From JADKHR01 sp041917295 (GTDB lineage: Bacteria; Elusimicrobiota; Elusimicrobia; FEN-1173), in assembly GCA_041917295.1 (NCBI GenBank), contig JAYRXX010000057.1, forward strand, positions 142,532-206,531: 64,000 nucleotides of DNA. Direction: 5' to 3'. A program made the position numbers and the translations under genes. Shown piece by piece: positions 39,487 through 52,484 of this stretch (the stretch's first letter is position 1; each line of letters opens with the position of its first letter). The notes beneath the pieces are model-generated. The model was given only the letters and a program-made list of their open reading frames with translations, did not search any database and was not told where the DNA came from.

Positions 39487-41838
39487 GTGGAATGGGTCGT
39501 TGACTTCAAAAATGTGGGTCTCAATGACATCGCTCGCGTGGGGGGCAAAAACGCGTCCCTGGGTGAGTTGATCCGTTCCTTGGGCCCGAAGGGCGTGCGG
39601 GTCCCGCCCGGGTTCGCCACCACGGCCGACGCTTTTCGAGCGTTCATCGATCACAATCGTTTGCGCCAACCGCTCGACCACAACTTAGCCCGCTACCAAT
39701 CCGGCCGACAATCGCTGAGCACAACGGGCCGCACCCTGCGCCGATTGATGTCAAAAGGAACATGGCCGCCGGGGTTGGCCGAAGCCGTTGTGGGGTCCTA
39801 CCGACGGCTTTGTCAAGAGACCGGAGGCACGGCCCTGGACGTGGCGGTTCGATCCAGTGCCACCGCCGAAGATTTGCCCGACGCCAGTTTCGCCGGACAA
39901 CACGAAAGTTACCTAAACATTCGAGGCGAAACGGCTCTTTTGGACGCCGTTCGACGGTGTTTCGCCAGCCTTTTCACCGACCGGGCCATTCGGTATCGGG
40001 AAGAAAAAGGCTTTGACCACAGGCGCGTGGCGCTGTCGGTGGGTGTTCAGAAGATGGTGCGTTCCGACCGCGCTGGAGCGGGAGTCATGTTTTCCCTGCA
40101 CACCGACACGGGGTTCCCCCGGGTGGTCGTCATCAACGCGGTCTGGGGGCTGGGCGAAAACATGGTTCAGGGGCGCGTGACCCCCGACGAGCATGTGGTG
40201 TTTAAACCGTTGCTCGACACGCCGGATGTGTGCCCCATTCTGTCCTCGCGGTTGGGCGATAAAAAATTAAAAATGGTCTACGCCGCGGAGGGCCAAACGA
40301 AAAATGTTCGGACCACGGCAACCGAACAGCGCCGGTTTGTTCTCACCGACCAGGAAATTCGTTCCCTCGCCCAGTGGGCCGTGTCCGTCGAACAGCATTA
40401 CGGCAAACCCATGGATATGGAATGGGCCATAGACGGGCCCGGGGGGCCATTGTTTTTGGTTCAAGCTCGGCCGGAAACATTCCAGAGCCGAAAGGCCGTC
40501 GGTGTGTTGCGGACTTTCCGCCTGCAAGAGCGTGGGAAACTTTTGGTGGACGGTTTGGCCGTGGGCGATGCCATTGCCGCGGCCCCCGCTCAAATCATCA
40601 AAAGACCGGAGGAGATAGCGCGGTTTAAAATCGGGAGCATTTTGGTGACATCCAACACGGACCCGGACTGGGTGCCTGTGATGAAGAAAGCGGCGGGGAT
40701 TATTACCGACCATGGCGGGCGCACCTCCCACGCGGCCATCGTTAGTCGGGAGATGGGCATCCCCGCCGTGGTGGGCACCGGGCGAGCGACGGCCGTCATT
40801 CGAAACGGGCAGGCCATAACCCTTTCGTGCGCGGAAGGGGAACGGGGCCGCGTTTACGCCGGGGCTCTCAAATTTCAAGCGGTGGAGACCTCGTTGGAAA
40901 AACTGCCGGTCCCCAAAACCCCTCTCCTGTTAAATATCGCCAGCCCGGCGGCGGCGTTTCAGTGGTGGCGGTTGCCGGTTCAGGGGATTGGGTTGGCCCG
41001 GCTGGAATTTTTAATCAATGACGTGATCCGTGTCCACCCCATGGCCCTCGTCCATCCGGAACGGTTGGACCCCTTGACCCGTCGGAAAATTGATCGGCTC
41101 ACCCGCGGCTACAAGCGGCCCGCCGACTATTTTGTCGATCAATTGGCGTCGGGAGTGGCCCAAATCGCCGCGTCTCAGCACCCGCACCCCGTGATCGTCC
41201 GGTTGTCCGATTTTAAAACCAACGAGTACGCCAACTTGTTGGGCGGCAAACCGTTCGAGCCCAAAGAGGAAAATCCCATGATCGGGTGGCGGGGCGCGTC
41301 CCGCTATTACCACCCCAACTACCGGGACGGGTTCGCCCTTGAATGCCGTGCCCTCAAAAAAGTGCGCGACGAAATGGGTTTAACCAACGTGGTGATCATG
41401 GTGCCCTTTTGCCGAACGACGGAGGAGGCCGACAAGGTTTTGGCGGAGATGGCCAATAACGGATTGAAACGGGGCGAGGCGGGTCTGGAAGTGTATGTGA
41501 TGTGTGAAATCCCCTCCAACGTGATTCTCACGGAAGAGTTCGCCGACCGGTTTGACGGGTTTTCCATCGGGTCCAACGACCTGACCCAATTGACTCTGGG
41601 GGTGGACCGGGATTCCGGCACGTTGGCTTCGCTCTTCAGTGAACGAAACCCCGCGGTGTTGCGGATGATTGAAGACGTGATTCGCCGTGCCCACGCCAAA
41701 GGCCGCAAGGTGGGCCTTTGCGGCCAAGCCCCTTCGGACCATCCCGACTTTGCCGAATTCTTAGTCAAGGCGGGGATTGATTCCATTTCGTTGAACCCCG
41801 ACAGCGTGGTCGGCGTCATCCGTCGTTTGGCAAAATAA
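39487..41838 (+). CDS. ppsA: Phosphoenolpyruvate synthase
   Basis: Makes PEP from pyruvate and ATP with release of AMP and phosphate. The 783-residue length is that of PpsA. It has the N-terminal ATP-binding domain with VGGKNASLGEL and SSATAEDLPDASFAGQ, the phospho-histidine H415 in DHGGRTSHAAIVSREMGIP and the PEP-binding barrel ending in SIGSNDLTQLTLGVDRD and VGLCGQAPSD. The GTG at 39487 follows GGAGGTGTCCC. With malic enzyme it gives a gluconeogenic route from malate. Confidence 0.97.
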   Translation: MEWVVDFKNVGLNDIARVGGKNASLGELIRSLGPKGVRVPPGFATTADAFRAFIDHNRLRQPLDHNLARYQSGRQSLSTTGRTLRRLMSKGTWPPGLAEAVVGSYRRLCQETGGTALDVAVRSSATAEDLPDASFAGQHESYLNIRGETALLDAVRRCFASLFTDRAIRYREEKGFDHRRVALSVGVQKMVRSDRAGAGVMFSLHTDTGFPRVVVINAVWGLGENMVQGRVTPDEHVVFKPLLDTPDVCPILSSRLGDKKLKMVYAAEGQTKNVRTTATEQRRFVLTDQEIRSLAQWAVSVEQHYGKPMDMEWAIDGPGGPLFLVQARPETFQSRKAVGVLRTFRLQERGKLLVDGLAVGDAIAAAPAQIIKRPEEIARFKIGSILVTSNTDPDWVPVMKKAAGIITDHGGRTSHAAIVSREMGIPAVVGTGRATAVIRNGQAITLSCAEGERGRVYAGALKFQAVETSLEKLPVPKTPLLLNIASPAAAFQWWRLPVQGIGLARLEFLINDVIRVHPMALVHPERLDPLTRRKIDRLTRGYKRPADYFVDQLASGVAQIAASQHPHPVIVRLSDFKTNEYANLLGGKPFEPKEENPMIGWRGASRYYHPNYRDGFALECRALKKVRDEMGLTNVVIMVPFCRTTEEADKVLAEMANNGLKRGEAGLEVYVMCEIPSNVILTEEFADRFDGFSIGSNDLTQLTLGVDRDSGTLASLFSERNPAVLRMIEDVIRRAHAKGRKVGLCGQAPSDHPDFAEFLVKAGIDSISLNPDSVVGVIRRLAK

Positions 41839-41896
41839 ACAGCGAAAGGGTTCTCCGGTAATTGCGGTTTTCGGAAGGGTTTGATATTTTGGCCCG

Positions 41897-42370
41897 GTGA
41901 CGAAGATCTATCTGGGTGTGGACTGGGGCCGTCGCCGGGTGGGCGTTGCGGTTTCCGACGAGTTGGGGCGCATGGCCCACCCGTTGTCCACGCTGGAACC
42001 CAAATCCGTGGCCGGACTGGTTCAAACATTGGCGAATCTGGCCAAAGAACGCCGCGCCGCCGCCGTGGTGTTGGGACTGCCCAAACACATGAACGGGACC
42101 GAAGGCGAAAGTGCCGGGGCGGTTCGGGCGTTGGCTTCGAAACTGGAAGCGGCGGGGCTCCCGGTGATTTTTTGGGACGAGCGCTTATCGAGCTGGGAGG
42201 CCGAGGGGCGGTTGCGGGAAAGCGGCGGATTTCAAAAAGCCAAAGGGCGCGTGGACCGGGCGGCGGCCGCGTTGCTTTTGCAATCGTTTTTAGACCGAGA
42301 GCGGGGGGCGTCTTCTTCTCTGGGTGCGGGGGAAACCAACCCGCGGACCGCCGAGGAGACAACACCATGA
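41897..42370 (+). CDS. ruvX: Putative pre-16S rRNA nuclease / Holliday junction resolvase-like YqgF
   Basis: A 157-residue YqgF/RuvX family protein with RNase H-like motifs: YLGVDWGRRRVGVAVSD, VLGLPKHMNGTEGE and WDERLSSWEA, then the final Asp in VDRAAAALLL. In E. coli the protein matures 16S rRNA 5' ends. The GTG at 41897 is the natural start before TKIYLGVDWG. Its stop overlaps the mltG ATG by ATGA, a gene pairing often seen in bacteria. Confidence 0.93.
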   Translation: MTKIYLGVDWGRRRVGVAVSDELGRMAHPLSTLEPKSVAGLVQTLANLAKERRAAAVVLGLPKHMNGTEGESAGAVRALASKLEAAGLPVIFWDERLSSWEAEGRLRESGGFQKAKGRVDRAAAALLLQSFLDRERGASSSLGAGETNPRTAEETTP

Positions 42371-43389
42371 CGAGATGGCGTTGGATCGGATTGGCGGGAA
42401 CTCTTGGTGGGCTCGTGCTTGTCACGGGCCTGATGTGGGTCAACCTTCCCCCCTCGGGAAACAACGGCGGTTTGGTTGAAATTGCGCCCGGAACCAGCGC
42501 CCGGCGGATTGCCCGCCAACTTCGTGCCGGCGGTTACGTTCGGTCGTCCCTGTGGCTGGAAACGTTGGCGCGGGTATTGCGCGCGGACCAAAAATTGCGG
42601 GCCGGCTTTTACCGTGTCGCGCCCCGTCAGCGGGCCGACCAAATTCTTCGATCGTTGTTGGCCGGACGGGGGGCGACCGTCAAGGTGACCTTCCCGGAAG
42701 GGTTCGCCGTCTGGCAGATGGCCCAACGGTTGGACGCGGTGGGCGTCTGCCGGGCCATGGATTTTCTCACCGAGGCAAGCCCCTGGGAAGGATTTCTTTT
42801 TCCCGACACCTATTATTTCGATCCCCTCGTTGCGGCGGGCCAGGTGGTGGAGGCCTTGCGCGATCGGTTTCAAAACGTTTGGGAAGACGTCGTGAGGTCG
42901 GCCCAGAGCCGAGGCGTTCTAACCCCTCTTTCCGGGCCGATCGACGGGCCCGAGTCGACTTTCCGATTGGGGGACGGACGTCGGTGGACCGCGCGGGAAC
43001 TGGTGACCCTGGCGTCGATGATTGAGCGGGAATCGGGCCGCGCCGATGAGCGGGCCGCTGTTTCGGCGGTCTATCACAATCGACTGAAAGTCGGCATGCG
43101 ACTGGAGTGCGATCCCACCGTTCAGTACGCCCTCGGCGGTTGGAAAAACCCCCTGTACAAAAAAGACCTTCAAGTCGATTCTCCCTACAACACCTACCGG
43201 CGTTACGGTCTTCCCCCGGGGCCCATTGCCAGCCCGGGGCGGGAATCGTTGGCGGCGGCGTTGGCGCCCGCGCCGGTGAATTTTTTGTATTTTGTGTCAG
43301 ACGGAGCCGGCGGGCACATTTTTTCGGTCAACTACGAAGATCACCAAAAGGCCGTTCGCCGGTTGCGCCGGCTCGAAAAACGCAGATGA
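42367..43389 (+). CDS. mltG: Endolytic murein transglycosylase MltG
   Basis: A membrane-anchored enzyme that cuts nascent glycan strands in the periplasm. The 340-residue protein has one N-terminal helix (6-25), a LysM-like middle (EIAPGTSARRIARQLRAGGY and VTFPEGFAVWQMAQRL) and the catalytic E220 in LASMIERESG. YHNRLKVGMRLECDPTVQYALGG and the SPYNTYRRYGLPPGPI block follow. It overlaps ruvX by ATGA. Confidence 0.96.
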   Translation: MTRWRWIGLAGTLGGLVLVTGLMWVNLPPSGNNGGLVEIAPGTSARRIARQLRAGGYVRSSLWLETLARVLRADQKLRAGFYRVAPRQRADQILRSLLAGRGATVKVTFPEGFAVWQMAQRLDAVGVCRAMDFLTEASPWEGFLFPDTYYFDPLVAAGQVVEALRDRFQNVWEDVVRSAQSRGVLTPLSGPIDGPESTFRLGDGRRWTARELVTLASMIERESGRADERAAVSAVYHNRLKVGMRLECDPTVQYALGGWKNPLYKKDLQVDSPYNTYRRYGLPPGPIASPGRESLAAALAPAPVNFLYFVSDGAGGHIFSVNYEDHQKAVRRLRRLEKRR

Positions 43390-43428
43390 TGTTCCCGGCC
43401 GCACGAAATTAAAACAAAGGAGAATCAC

Positions 43429-44340
43429 GTGAGCGTTGTCGTCGTTGGATCGGTGGCGTTGGATTCGGTTAAAACACCCTTTGGAGAGCGGTCGAACGCC
43501 TTGGGCGGGTCCGCGGTTTATTTTTCCTATTCGGCTAGTTTTTTTTCCGACATCAAGTTGGTCGGCGTGGTGGGGCGGGATTTTCCGGGGGCCCATTTGG
43601 ACCTTCTTCGTCGGCGCAAAATCAACTTGGATGGGTTGCAGGTGGCGGACGGGGAAACGTTTCGCTGGTCGGGTTTTTATGAATACGATTTAAACGAGGC
43701 CAAAACCCTCGACACGCGCCTTAACGTGTTCGAGAAATTTACGCCCAATTTGCCGGACGCCTATCGCAATGCCGACTGCGTTTTTCTGGCCAACATCGAT
43801 CCCGACCTTCAGATTCGCGTTTTGCGCCAGGTCCGCCGCCCCAAGCTGATTGCCGCCGATACCATGAACCTGTGGATCTCCACCAAGAAAGAGAGCTTGA
43901 GGGCCCTGTGCCGGGAAATTGACATTTTGGTGCTCAATGACGGGGAAGCGCGCCAGTTCTCGGGCAAGGCCAGTCTGATCCAAGCGGGGCGGTTGATCCA
44001 GTCCTGGGGCCCCAAGTTTGTGGTGGTTAAAAAGGGCGAGCACGGGGTGCTTTTGTTTTCCAAGAAAAATGTGTTCGCCGCGCCGGCGTATCCGTTGGAA
44101 GAAGTTTTTGACCCGACGGGCGCCGGGGACACGTTTGCCGGAGGGTTTGTCGGTTACCTGAATAAAAAGGGAAACCGATTGGACGAAAACACCCTCCATC
44201 AAGCGCTGTTCTATGGCACGGTGATGGCCAGTTTCACGGTCGAAAAATTTTCGTTGGAACGTTTGCGGACGGTTCGGCCGCCGGACATCACACAGCGGTT
44301 GTCGTTGCTCCACCGCATGTCGCGGCCCGCGAAGCTATAG
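43429..44340 (+). CDS. PfkB family carbohydrate kinase
   Basis: A 303-residue ribokinase-like sugar or nucleoside kinase. It begins VVVGSVALDSVKTPFG with the GGSAVYFSYSA substrate loop. The ATP-binding signature DPTGAGDTFAGGFVGYL contains the catalytic Asp. AAAGGAG lies before the GTG at 43429. The substrate cannot be fixed from sequence; proteins of this subgroup are often near envelope sugar genes, and rfbC is convergent next to it. Confidence 0.9.
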   Translation: MSVVVVGSVALDSVKTPFGERSNALGGSAVYFSYSASFFSDIKLVGVVGRDFPGAHLDLLRRRKINLDGLQVADGETFRWSGFYEYDLNEAKTLDTRLNVFEKFTPNLPDAYRNADCVFLANIDPDLQIRVLRQVRRPKLIAADTMNLWISTKKESLRALCREIDILVLNDGEARQFSGKASLIQAGRLIQSWGPKFVVVKKGEHGVLLFSKKNVFAAPAYPLEEVFDPTGAGDTFAGGFVGYLNKKGNRLDENTLHQALFYGTVMASFTVEKFSLERLRTVRPPDITQRLSLLHRMSRPAKL

Positions 44341-44883
44341 TCCGTCTTTTGAAAAGGGGGGCCATTCTTTGTCCCGCGCCGAAAGACAGGCGGTGTCCGG
44401 CGCGATGGGCCAAGGAATGGCCAACGTGGGATCGTCCCAGCGCAGGCCGCCTTCCGCCGACGGGACGTAGGGCGCGGTGACTTTGTAGGCGAAGAGGGCC
44501 GACGGGCTGGTGACGCAGAATCCGTGGGCGAACCCCGGCGGGATGTAGAGGGCGCGGGCGTTGTCGGCGGAGAGGGTTTCGGCGTGCCATTGCCCGAAGG
44601 TGGGGGAATGGGTCCGAAGGTCCACCGCCACGTCGAAGACTTCGCCGTCCAGGACCCGGACCAGTTTGCCTTGGGCGTGGGGCGCGCGCTGAAAATGAAG
44701 TCCGCGGACGGTTCCGCGCGCCGAGCGGCTCACGTTGTCTTGGACAAAATCGGTGGGCAGGCCGGCCCGGGAAAAATCGGCGGCGTTGAAGCTTTCAAAG
44801 AAAAATCCGCGCGGGTCGCGAAAGACGCGCGGTTCCAACAGCGCAAGTCCGGGCAAGGGCAGTGGTGTGATTTTCAAGGTCAT
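44335..44883 (-). CDS. rfbC: dTDP-4-dehydrorhamnose 3,5-epimerase
   Basis: A 182-residue cupin-fold enzyme of dTDP-L-rhamnose synthesis for cell-surface polysaccharide. It has FRDPRGFFFESFN, the catalytic His63 in RGLHFQ, the KLVRVLDGEVFDVAVDLR strand, YIPPGFAHGF and the catalytic Tyr region in FAYKVTAPY. Its end overlaps the convergent kinase gene by 6 bases. No other rml genes are in the window. Confidence 0.95.
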   Translation of the reverse strand: MTLKITPLPLPGLALLEPRVFRDPRGFFFESFNAADFSRAGLPTDFVQDNVSRSARGTVRGLHFQRAPHAQGKLVRVLDGEVFDVAVDLRTHSPTFGQWHAETLSADNARALYIPPGFAHGFCVTSPSALFAYKVTAPYVPSAEGGLRWDDPTLAIPWPIAPDTACLSARDKEWPPFSKDGL

Positions 44884-44927
44884 CTCCGTCGGTCAAAGAA
44901 AGTTTAACTTTTTTTTAAAAAAAGTGC

Positions 44928-44956
44928 TTGACAGGAACAGAGGTATGTGTTAAATT
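44928..44956 (+). promoter_or_regulatory. rRNA operon promoter P1
   Basis: A perfect -35 TTGACA (44928-44933), a 17-bp spacer and TAAATT (44951-44956) are preceded by an A/T-only block (AACTTTTTTTTTAAAAAAA) that resembles an UP element. Confidence 0.85.
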
Positions 44957-45069
44957 CTGGCCAGTTCACGGCGCAACAAAAACGCCGGGCCAATTTGACA
45001 ACACGATTTCCGGCTCTCCCCGAGGGCCGACGCCAGAGGACGAAAAGAGGGTCCTTTGAAAGAGGGCTC

Positions 45070-45129
45070 TTGCGTCCCTGGGAATTTTTTTCTATAATCG
45101 GGCCGATTTTGAAGTTTAGCTCTTTGACA
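45070..45129 (+). promoter_or_regulatory. rRNA operon promoter P2 and BoxA
   Basis: TTGCGT (45070-45075), 17 bp and a perfect TATAAT (45093-45098) give a second promoter. GCTCTTTGACA (45119-45129) matches the BoxA antitermination element; a similar TGTTCTTTGACA lies before the 23S gene at 47339-47350. The rest of the leader to 45337 contains no gene. Confidence 0.75.
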
Positions 45130-45337
45130 TTTCCAAACAACCATTCGCGCAAGCGGGTGAGCGCCCCAATCGATGGGTTTCCTAACCAGGGAATCCGGAG
45201 AGGGTGCTTCTCGATGCCGATTGGTATACGACGTTCAGGTGTGAATAAAGCTTGTGTAGTTGAAACTCAAGCAATTCCACAAGAGCCGATAACCAAACCT
45301 CTCAAGTTTGAGTCGTGCCCGCAAGGGCGCGGCCACA

Positions 45338-46875
<1,538 letters not shown>

Positions 46876-46992
46876 CTAAGGAGTATTTCAGGGCACTTCG
46901 GTGTCGCTGAAAGAGGTCGATCGTCGGTTGCGCCTGGGGCGCTCACTGGCTTGCGAAATGGTGTTTGGAGATGAATAGGGGCTTTAAGTTTC

Positions 46993-47065
46993 GGGCGGAT
47001 AGCTCAGCTGGTTAGAGCACGTTGCCGCTAGGTAACGTCCCAGGTTGTATGATGGGACACCCCTG
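46993..47065 (+). pseudogene. Truncated tRNA-Ile copy with 38-nt hairpin insertion
   Basis: Bases 46993-47020 are identical to the first 28 bases of the intact tRNA-Ile downstream. A 38-nt insert then forms two hairpins (GTTGCC/GGTAAC and GTCCCA/TGGGAC), followed by ACCCCTG that resumes the anticodon stem and loop for 7 bases before the homology ends. No T-arm or 3' acceptor follows, so it cannot give a working tRNA. Confidence 0.8.
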
Positions 47066-47100
47066 GAAATTTGACTAGTATGGATCTTTGGTTTCGATTT

Positions 47101-47174
47101 GGGCGGATAGCTCAGCTGGTTAGAGCACACCCCTGATAAGGGTGAGGCCGGTGGTTCGAGTCCACTTCCGCCCA
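47101..47174 (+). tRNA. tRNA-Ile (anticodon GAT)
   Basis: The cloverleaf is complete: GGGCGGA/TCCGCCC acceptor, anticodon arm CACCC-CTGATAA-GGGTG, T-arm GGTGGTTCGAGTCCACT and A discriminator. It lies in the usual place between 16S and 23S. Confidence 0.97.
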
Positions 47175-47199
47175 GTTTGGGCGGAATGTGGAGTGCCGG

Positions 47200-47272
47200 G
47201 GGGCTGTAGCTCAGCTGGGAGAGCGCCTGCTTTGCAAGCAGGAGGCCGTCGGTTCGATCCCGATCAGCTCCA
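47200..47272 (+). tRNA. tRNA-Ala (anticodon TGC)
   Basis: Acceptor GGGGCTG/CAGCTCC, anticodon arm CCTGC-TTTGCAA-GCAGG and T-arm CGGTTCGATCCCG are intact. It is the second spacer tRNA, 25 bases after tRNA-Ile. Confidence 0.97.
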
Positions 47273-47463
47273 TTTTGATCTTTAATTAAAATTTTGAAGT
47301 TAAGTCGGTTCCTGGTGAAGATTGAGCCACGAATCGGCTGTTCTTTGACACACGAATAGGAAAGTCAAGCGTCTAATCGTAATGTTGTATCGAGCTTCAA
47401 TAGACGTCGGGGGTAACACTCCGGCGCCTTGAGTTGCGCGATGCGACTGAGGATACAAAGATG

Positions 47464-50860
<3,397 letters not shown>

Positions 50861-50931
50861 GCATCTTTGTATCTAACGAGACAACGCTTGACTTTCCTAT
50901 TGGTGAGTTTAAGAACACGACGGGGGCAGAG

Positions 50932-51051
50932 TTCCCGGTGCTATTCGTGATGGGGTCACACCCGTTCCCATTCCGAACACGGCCGTTAAGCCCATCCACG
51001 CCGATGGTACTCGGACCGCAAGGTCCCGGGAGAGTAGGTCGGCGCCGGGAA
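50932..51051 (+). rRNA. rrf: 5S ribosomal RNA
   Basis: About 120 nt with terminal stem TTCCCGGTG/CGCCGGGAA and conserved CCCGTTCCCATTCCGAACAC, GTTAAGCCC, CGATGGTACT and GGGAGAGTAGGTCG. It lies 71 bases after the 23S end. Confidence 0.96.
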
Positions 51052-51066
51052 CTGTGCCTCTGGCAC

Positions 51067-51095
51067 TTGAAAGATGAAATAAAGTTTGATATAAT
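51067..51095 (+). promoter_or_regulatory. Promoter of rplJL-rpoBC
   Basis: TTGAAA (51067-51072), a 17-bp spacer and a perfect TATAAT (51090-51095) lie directly after the 5S gene and before the L10 leader. Confidence 0.85.
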
Positions 51096-51123
51096 CCGCA
51101 GGCTGCAGGGAACGAATTCCTGA

Positions 51124-51215
51124 CCATTCCGCGGCAAAGACAGTAGGGGTCCGGTTCCGTCGACAACGGCGGGGGTGGGCTCAATTGGCCTTAGATAAGG
51201 CCGCCCTACCGAGGC
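51124..51215 (+). ncRNA. Ribosomal protein L10 leader
   Basis: The RNA upstream of rplJ holds the typical L10-binding elements AAAGACAGTAGGGG and GCCGCCCTACCGAGGCG, with GGCCTTAGATAAGGCC between them. This is where L10 or the L10-L12 complex represses its own operon. Boundaries are approximate. Confidence 0.8.
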
Positions 51216-51224
51216 GCGATGAAG

Positions 51225-51260
51225 AAAACACTCTTCACCGTCCGGGGGGAGTGTTTTTTT
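51225..51260 (+). terminator. Intrinsic terminator/attenuator before rplJ
   Basis: AAAACACTC pairs with GAGTGTTTT and is followed by a T-run, between the L10 leader and the rplJ start. It probably serves as the attenuator used by L10 feedback. Confidence 0.85.
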
Positions 51261-51276
51261 AATTTTAGAGGACAAA

Positions 51277-51810
51277 ATGCCAAGTCTCCGAAAAGAACGG
51301 GTAGCGGCGGTGGATACGCTCACGAAAGACTTCGACGGCCTGCAAGGGCTTGTGGTGGCGGGTTACGTGGGGGTCAAGACCCAAGAGTTGAACGAACTGC
51401 GAGGGAAGCTGCGTCCGTTGCAGGCGCGATGCCAGATTGTCAAAAACAGATTGGCGAAGATCGCCTTGAAAAACAAAGGGATCGACGTGGGGTTTGGGGA
51501 GTATTTTAAAGGCCAGTCGGCTCTGATTATTCAGAAAGGCGACGCGGTGGCGGGGTTGAAGGTGTTGGTGGATTTTGAAAAAGGCCACGCGAACATGAAG
51601 ATTCGCGCGGGCTACATTGACGGAAAAGTTATTAAGCCCGGGGATTTAAAAGCGATGGCGTCGTTGCCGCCGCGGAAAGTTTTGTTGTCTCAGTTCGCCG
51701 CGCAACTCAACAGCCCGTTAACGAAGTTTGCGGGTGTGTTGCAAGCGGATTTGAGGAACCTGGCGAGCCTGTTAGACCAAATCGCCAAAAAGAAAGAGAA
51801 GGGCGCGTAG
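51277..51810 (+). CDS. rplJ: 50S ribosomal protein L10
   Basis: A 177-residue stalk base protein that anchors L7/L12 dimers to 23S rRNA. It begins PSLRKERVAAVDTLTKDF, with the typical KNRLAKIALK region and a C-terminal helix for L12 binding (SLLDQIAKKKE). GAGGA precedes the ATG at 51277. It is the first gene after the rRNA operon; rplK and rplA, its usual upstream neighbours, are not here. Confidence 0.96.
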   Translation: MPSLRKERVAAVDTLTKDFDGLQGLVVAGYVGVKTQELNELRGKLRPLQARCQIVKNRLAKIALKNKGIDVGFGEYFKGQSALIIQKGDAVAGLKVLVDFEKGHANMKIRAGYIDGKVIKPGDLKAMASLPPRKVLLSQFAAQLNSPLTKFAGVLQADLRNLASLLDQIAKKKEKGA

Positions 51811-51887
51811 GTTTCAAAAGGGGCTGTTGTCTCGAGTAAAATGCTTGGGGCGGCGGTCCGCGATGAGTGCGATCCTGGGACAGTAGT

Positions 51888-51975
51888 CCAACGGGATGAA
51901 TGTGTGTAAGGACAAATGTCCAAGCGGGACGAATGTCCCAACGGGATGAATGTCCCAACGGGACGAATGTCCCCA
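51888..51975 (+). repeat. Tandem 17-bp palindromic repeats between rplJ and rplL
   Basis: The unit AACGGGAYGAATGTCCC occurs with 17-bp period (GGGAY cores at 51926, 51943 and 51960). Two more diverged units lie at 51893 and 51910. Each unit holds the inverted repeat GGGAC/GTCCC. The last copy ends 12 bases before the rplL start, next to its ribosome-binding site. Confidence 0.85.
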
Positions 51976-51987
51976 ATCGGAGGAAAT

Positions 51988-52374
51988 ATGGCGAAATGCA
52001 CAGCAGACGATGTGATGGAATCGATTGACGGATGGACCATTCTCGACGTTCATAAGCTCGTGAAAGGGTTGGAAGAGAAGTATGGAATTACCGCCGCTCC
52101 GGCGATGGTTGCGGGTGGCGTTGCTCCGGCCGCCGCGGGCGCCGCACCGGCCGCTGAAGAAAAAACCAGTTTCTCTGTTGTGTTGCAAAGCGCGGGCGCG
52201 CAAAAGATCAACGTGATCAAAGTGGTTCGCGAGCTGACGGGTCTGGGCTTGAAAGAAGCCAAGGATTTGGTTGAGGCCGCTCCGAAAAACGTGAAAGACG
52301 GCTTATCGAAAGACGCCGCGGAAGATATGAAGAAAAAGTTGGCGGACGTAGGCGCCACTGTCGAAGTCAAATAA
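51988..52374 (+). CDS. rplL: 50S ribosomal protein L7/L12
   Basis: A 128-residue stalk protein that recruits translation GTPases. It has an N-terminal dimerisation domain (MESIDGWTILDVHKLVKGLEEKYG), an Ala/Pro-rich hinge (GVAPAAAGAAPAAEE) and a C-terminal domain with INVIKVVRELTGLGLKEAK and LVEAAPKNVK. The ATG at 51988 follows GGAGGAAAT. Tandem repeats fill the gap to rplJ. Confidence 0.97.
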   Translation: MAKCTADDVMESIDGWTILDVHKLVKGLEEKYGITAAPAMVAGGVAPAAAGAAPAAEEKTSFSVVLQSAGAQKINVIKVVRELTGLGLKEAKDLVEAAPKNVKDGLSKDAAEDMKKKLADVGATVEVK

Positions 52375-52379
52375 GCCAG

Positions 52380-52431
52380 CCTTTCCGTGGGGTGTTCGAA
52401 AGAACATTCCCGTTGTGGATGTTTGGAAAGG
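52380..52431 (+). promoter_or_regulatory. Stem-loop between rplL and rpoB
   Basis: CCTTTCC (52380-52386) pairs with GGAAAGG (52425-52431) around an inner hairpin GGTGTTC-GAAA-GAACATT. It resembles the processing or attenuation hairpins found at this junction in other bacteria. No T-run follows. Confidence 0.6.
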
Positions 52432-52484
52432 AAAGCCAATAAACTCAATCGTCAAAATTTGAGGGAGAACCGAGTTAACCGCCT

